Source: Izemoplasma sp964435595 (lineage in GTDB: Bacteria; Bacillota_I; Bacilli_A; Izemoplasmatales; Izemoplasmataceae). Taken from it: 64,000 nt of DNA. Position 1 is the first letter of the stretch. Every line of letters starts with the position of its first letter. The stretch covers positions 62,001 to 126,000 of the forward strand of contig CAYSZV010000001.1 of NCBI GenBank assembly GCA_964435595.1, written 5' to 3'. The notes under the pieces were generated by a model, which was not told the DNA's origin, did not search any database, and was given only the letters and a program-made list of their open reading frames with translations. The translations under genes were made by a program, and so were the position numbers. This document shows, piece after piece, positions 62,287-64,000 of the stretch.

Positions 62287-63993
62287 AAAAAAGCCCGTCT
62301 TCGGGCTTTTTATAATTTTGATAAATTCGATCATTTTAACAGCAATTTCAGGATTGAATTGTTGTCCTTTTCCACGTTCCAATTCAGAAATGATTTTTTC
62401 TTCTGTTAACGCTTTTCTATAAACACGATCTTTTGCCATCGCATCAACGGCATCACATATGTGTAATATTCTAGAATGATAGGGGATCGATTCTCCTTTT
62501 AATCCTTCAGGATACCCTTTTCCATTCCACCACTCATGATGATGTAAAACTACATCAGCAATCTTGGATAAACTCTGTGATCGTGATAAGATCCTATGTC
62601 CGTTTTCTGGATGTTTTTTTACTTGTTCAAACTCATCATCAGTTAATCTTCTGCTCATATTCAATACATCTGCTGGAAGTCCAATTTTACCAATATCATG
62701 TACGATTCCAGCCCAGTATAACTCCCTTATCTCTTCATTAGGTAAACCCAAATATTTACCAAACTCAGCGCACAAATCCGCCACTTCTTCACTATGTCCA
62801 CCTGTATATAAATCATACAATTCAAGTGTACGAACCAAACTTAATACAATATCATCTTTCAATACATCTTTTTCATTATTTAAAATACCAATTTTATAAT
62901 AACTATTCATTAAATTTTGGAAAGACTTGAAATTATCAATATCTTTTTCATTAAAATCATATTCACTATTTTCATATAAATCAAAACTCATACCTGCATA
63001 TTTATTTTCTCCAATATTAACTGTAAATCGGATTGACTTTTGAAGACTTCCATACTTTGTTATAAAATCTTCTGTTTTGTCATCATTTGCAAGTACTTTT
63101 TCATAATCTGTAGTCGTTACAATATCAGGCTCTGTCAGTTTCCACACAAATTCGGATGCCAAAAACTTCAAACTGTTTAGATGCTTCATGTCATATTCCT
63201 TTACTGCGACAAATTCAACATAATCCCCCTTGATTGTGTTACAACTAGCACGATCAAATTTTGGATATATTTCACATGCAATCTCAAACATATTTTTCAA
63301 GTACTCTCTTCCAAACCCTTGATCCTCATCTGGCATGCTATTTTCAATCTTAACAAGATCATTTGTTGAAAAAATAATTTTTTCTAAACTGTCTTTTGCA
63401 CTTTTCATCTGATTAAAGCTATTTTCTCTTTCTAATAAAATCATTTTTATGATACTAGCTATACTAGAAGCAATAATTAAAAATAAACTTATTCTAATAC
63501 CCTCATAAAGTATATCATCCCCTGCATAACTATTATAATGCAATAAGTTAAAAGCCAATAGAAACATGACATTCATAAATCCAATCATTCTGAACGAGAA
63601 TACAAAACCACTAATTACATACATTAATATTATAAAAACTTGGAATGTACCAAACGTAAGGAAATCATGTCCGAACTGACCAAAAATAAAGACTAACAGT
63701 GCTCCATAAATTACAAGAAACATAATCCCTTGGAAAATATGGGATTTTTTCCTGTCAAAAATAGGATTATCATGGTAATAGTGATTGAGAATCAAACTAC
63801 CAAACACAATGATTCCCATTGAATCCCCAATAACAAAGTACAAGTAAGTATTAAGAATATTTATTCCTTCATCAATATGTAGGTATAGTGTTAGCGTCCC
63901 AATTATAGCTCCAAATGTTGCAGAAGCGATTATAGACAATACAAATTTATTAGATTCTGTCGAAGAAAATGCATTATCGACTTTATATTCCAT
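62164..63993 (-). CDS. Membrane-anchored HD-GYP phosphodiesterase-type protein
   Basis: 609 codons in one frame. Residues about 20-200 are six or seven membrane helices, then a GAF-like sensor region, and an HD-GYP domain (about 390-555): HSEEVADL, VHDIGKIGLP and HHHEWWNGKGYPEGL. HD-GYP enzymes hydrolyse c-di-GMP. The domain proper ends near residue 555; the frame then continues through a terminator hairpin (62289-62312) and 120 bp into the convergent gene. Its start ATG is 7 bp from the right edge of the window, so the ribosome site is not visible. Confidence 0.85.
   Translation of the reverse strand: MEYKVDNAFSSTESNKFVLSIIASATFGAIIGTLTLYLHIDEGINILNTYLYFVIGDSMGIIVFGSLILNHYYHDNPIFDRKKSHIFQGIMFLVIYGALLVFIFGQFGHDFLTFGTFQVFIILMYVISGFVFSFRMIGFMNVMFLLAFNLLHYNSYAGDDILYEGIRISLFLIIASSIASIIKMILLERENSFNQMKSAKDSLEKIIFSTNDLVKIENSMPDEDQGFGREYLKNMFEIACEIYPKFDRASCNTIKGDYVEFVAVKEYDMKHLNSLKFLASEFVWKLTEPDIVTTTDYEKVLANDDKTEDFITKYGSLQKSIRFTVNIGENKYAGMSFDLYENSEYDFNEKDIDNFKSFQNLMNSYYKIGILNNEKDVLKDDIVLSLVRTLELYDLYTGGHSEEVADLCAEFGKYLGLPNEEIRELYWAGIVHDIGKIGLPADVLNMSRRLTDDEFEQVKKHPENGHRILSRSQSLSKIADVVLHHHEWWNGKGYPEGLKGESIPYHSRILHICDAVDAMAKDRVYRKALTEEKIISELERGKGQQFNPEIAVKMIEFIKIIKSPKTGFFLLKISQVIPTRHEFFIFNSFNNFNNRIIYWCIYVYIIPRF
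62289..62312. terminator. Bidirectional terminator inside the HD-GYP frame
   Basis: AAAAGCCCG-TCTT-CGGGCTTTT; both flanks give T tracts on the transcribed strand (T8 on minus). It ends the PanE-like transcript and lies within the 3' end of the HD-GYP reading frame. Confidence 0.9.
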
Positions 63994-64000
63994 TCTAGAC

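Noticed and set aside
1..64000. Prophage, insertion sequence, CRISPR array, tRNA or rRNA
   Set aside because: No transposase or phage genes, regularly spaced repeats, or recognisable RNA gene sequence was found on either strand.

Overview
The window is about 64 kb of a low-GC, AT-rich genome. It looks like a Firmicutes or Mycoplasmatota (Mollicutes-like, e.g. Izemoplasma/Acholeplasma-type) anaerobe. Evidence: AT-rich codon use, strong Shine-Dalgarno sites (AAGGAGGTG type), TTGACA/TATAAT promoters, a lysine (L-box) riboswitch, a CcpA-like cre site, YtrA-type GntR and TasA/SipW-type genes. TGA is used as stop (e.g. 28415, 33540), so this is not a Mycoplasma/Spiroplasma-code genome. A 10-N gap at 3838-3847 shows it is a draft scaffold. 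There are no rRNA or tRNA genes, transposases, phage genes or CRISPR arrays.

Layout. 1-16.1 kb, mostly minus strand: a large AAA/SF1 helicase (cut by the window edge), a zinc-ribbon membrane protein, an aldo/keto reductase broken by the assembly gap, a questin-oxidase-like protein, a three-gene operon (stand-alone cobalamin-binding protein, FtsX-type permease, ABC ATPase), a GltD-like flavoprotein, GMP reductase, a DUF368 lipid transporter, a split chromate transporter, a lysine-riboswitch-controlled amino-acid ABC transporter, and a frameshifted GNAT gene. 16.2-18.4 kb: a GH3 glycosidase.

18.7-38.8 kb, all plus strand: 18 tightly packed, often overlapping genes form one large anaerobic purine-catabolism operon. 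It holds MocA, two complete three-subunit molybdenum hydroxylases, XdhC, a THEP1-like NTPase, a hydantoinase, SsnA, a PreA/DHODH-like Fe-S flavoprotein, adenine deaminase, two fold-type-II PLP enzymes, YgeY, YgeW, guanine deaminase and an unknown membrane protein. Adenine and guanine would be deaminated to hypoxanthine and xanthine, hydroxylated by the molybdenum enzymes, ring-opened by the hydantoinase/amidohydrolases, and the fragments used by YgeY, the PLP lyases and YgeW (carbamoyl phosphate, hence ATP). It differs from the E. coli yge/ygf/xdh layout: there is no YgfK-like protein and no standard YgeX in the window. A PreA-like protein with an altered active site and two other PLP enzymes sit in the operon instead. 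A perfect cre match lies in its leader region.

38.9-44.3 kb, minus strand: a CotH-kinase lipoprotein, a GH3 enzyme with circularly permuted domains, and UppP. 44.5-46.6 kb: a c-di-GMP-I (GEMM) riboswitch followed by two TasA/camelysin-like secreted proteins and an ER-type (SipW-like) signal peptidase behind a 20-codon leader ORF. This looks like a c-di-GMP-controlled surface-fibre cassette. An HD-GYP phosphodiesterase-type protein at the right end (62-64 kb) could act in the same signalling system.

46.7-64 kb: a COG2509 flavoprotein, a methyltransferase, a P-loop protein, serine dehydratase, a YtrA-like GntR/ABC operon, a DUF2207 membrane protein with a Gly/Ser/Arg repeat tail, a TetR/ABC/FtsX operon with twin operators, an RlmN-like radical SAM enzyme, a ketopantoate-reductase-like protein and the HD-GYP protein, whose frame runs through a terminator into the convergent gene.
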